From contig JAHENE010000088.1 in assembly GCA_024643305.1 (NCBI GenBank), positions 1-7,992 on the forward strand: 7,992 nt of DNA, read 5' to 3'. Position 1 is the stretch's first letter; each line of letters opens with the position of its first letter. Source of the DNA: Thiobacillaceae bacterium (lineage in GTDB: Bacteria; Pseudomonadota; Gammaproteobacteria; Burkholderiales; Thiobacillaceae). A model generated the notes under the pieces. The model was given only the letters and a program-made list of their open reading frames with translations. It ran no database searches and was not told the DNA's origin. Below, one piece after another: positions 7,223-7,992 of the stretch. The position numbers and the translations under genes were made by a program.

Positions 7223-7992
7223 TCAGTGAGACTGGGCCGTACCGGCACCCCTCGGATAGCGGATACCTTCTACCAGATGCTGGATATGGTCCGGACACGG
7301 AGCGGTAATCTTGCCCACGATGTAGGCTACCGTCACGTTGAGGATGGCACCGACTACACCGATCCCTTCAGGAGAAATTCCAAACAACCAGTTGGCCGCT
7401 TCATTTTTGGCCATCGGCTCGATGAAGATGCCCTTGAAGTAAACGATGTAGCCCATGGTGAAGATTAGGCCGGTCAGCATGCCAACGATGGCGCCCTCCT
7501 TGTTCATCTTCTTGTTGAAAATGCCCAATACGATAGTGGGGAACAACGAGGCACAGGCCAAACCGAAGGCAAAGGCCACTACCTCAGCCACGAAGCCCGG
7601 CGGATTGTAGCCAAGATAACCGGCCACCATGACCGCCACACCGGCTGCAGCACGGCCAGCCATCAACTCACTCTTCTCGGAGATATTCTTGGCAAACACC
7701 CCCTTGAGCAAATCGTGGGAGATGGATGCGGAGATCACCAGCAGCAGACCTGCGGCAGTGGACAGGGCGGCAGCAATACCACCGGCGGCGATAAGGGCGA
7801 TCACCCAGTTCGGCAATCCGGCGATTTCAGGGTTGGCCAGCACCATGATGTCACGGTCCACCTTGCCCTGGAAACTGCCGTCCTTGCCTTTGGAGCCGAG
7901 TTCGTTGCCTTTCCAGCCGGCAGCTTCCGCCTTGGCGACAAATGCTTCGTCCTTGCTCTTGTCGTTGTAGTACTGGATACGGCCGTCGCCGT
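7223..7992 (-). CDS. Sodium:solute symporter, VC_2705 subfamily (acetate-permease-like), C-terminal part
   Basis: The frame is open to the right edge, giving 255 visible C-terminal residues; the start is outside, and the in-frame GTG at 7861 is internal. Visible residues 1-47 are a hydrophilic Lys/Gly/Asp-rich loop (QYYNDKSKDEAFVAKAEAAG). Hydrophobic segments follow at about 60-89, 109-128, 134-158, 166-185 and 205-227, then a 28-residue tail. AALSTAAGLLLVISASISHD (74-93) matches the conserved helix of the solute:sodium symporter (SSS) family; by recalled alignment S77/T78 correspond to the sodium-site Ser pair of vSGLT. The long loop and this helix fit the VC_2705 subfamily, large inner-membrane proteins that usually sit next to a small DUF4212 partner and are often annotated as acetate permease ActP. 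The likely substrate is a short-chain monocarboxylate such as acetate, but this is inference. It converges on the CBS/nucleotidyltransferase-exonuclease operon, and a DUF4212 gene would be expected just beyond the right edge. Confidence 0.88.
   Translation of the reverse strand, partial: GDGRIQYYNDKSKDEAFVAKAEAAGWKGNELGSKGKDGSFQGKVDRDIMVLANPEIAGLPNWVIALIAAGGIAAALSTAAGLLLVISASISHDLLKGVFAKNISEKSELMAGRAAAGVAVMVAGYLGYNPPGFVAEVVAFAFGLACASLFPTIVLGIFNKKMNKEGAIVGMLTGLIFTMGYIVYFKGIFIEPMAKNEAANWLFGISPEGIGVVGAILNVTVAYIVGKITAPCPDHIQHLVEGIRYPRGAGTAQSH

Overview
The window looks like a stretch of chromosome from a moderately GC-rich proteobacterium. A betaproteobacterium of the Nitrosomonadales type (ammonia, sulfur or iron oxidisers, methylotrophs) is my best guess. 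The main reason is that the sucrose synthase closely resembles, from memory, the one of Nitrosomonas europaea, and that a fused sucrose-phosphate synthase/phosphatase followed by sucrose synthase is a known arrangement in that group. No plasmid, phage, IS, CRISPR or RNA-gene signature was seen, and all genes share the same general base composition.

Layout. (1) Bases 1-3313, plus strand: the end of a sucrose-phosphate synthase gene with a C-terminal HAD phosphatase domain, overlapping by 4 bases (ATGA) with a complete sucrose synthase gene. (2) Bases 3343-4425, minus strand: a stand-alone Old Yellow Enzyme family flavin oxidoreductase, convergent with sucrose synthase. (3) Bases 4426-4570: a 145-bp divergent intergenic region with a candidate promoter for the rightward genes. 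(4) Bases 4571-7161, plus strand: a two-gene operon, again with an ATGA overlap. It encodes a regulator-like protein (cyclic-nucleotide-binding-like domain, two CBS domains, GlnD-like nucleotidyltransferase domain, DUF294 C-terminal domain) and a DEDDh 3'-5' exonuclease. (5) Bases 7177-7209: a strong hairpin terminator that can serve both strands. (6) Bases 7223-7992, minus strand: the C-terminal part of a sodium:solute symporter of the VC_2705 (acetate-permease-like) subfamily, running off the right edge.

How the genes work together. The first pair joins sucrose synthesis (UDP-glucose + fructose-6-P to sucrose-6-P, then to sucrose) with reversible sucrose cleavage to NDP-glucose + fructose on one transcript. 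This suggests sucrose is made and recycled as a compatible solute or carbon store. The second group is a recurrent but poorly understood neighbourhood: a monocarboxylate-type Na+ symporter beside a putative nucleotidyltransferase/CBS sensor and a DEDDh exonuclease. I infer that the soluble pair regulates or responds to the transporter, but the reaction is unknown. This module is the most promising place for undescribed biology in the window. The remaining genes look like ordinary, intact metabolic genes.
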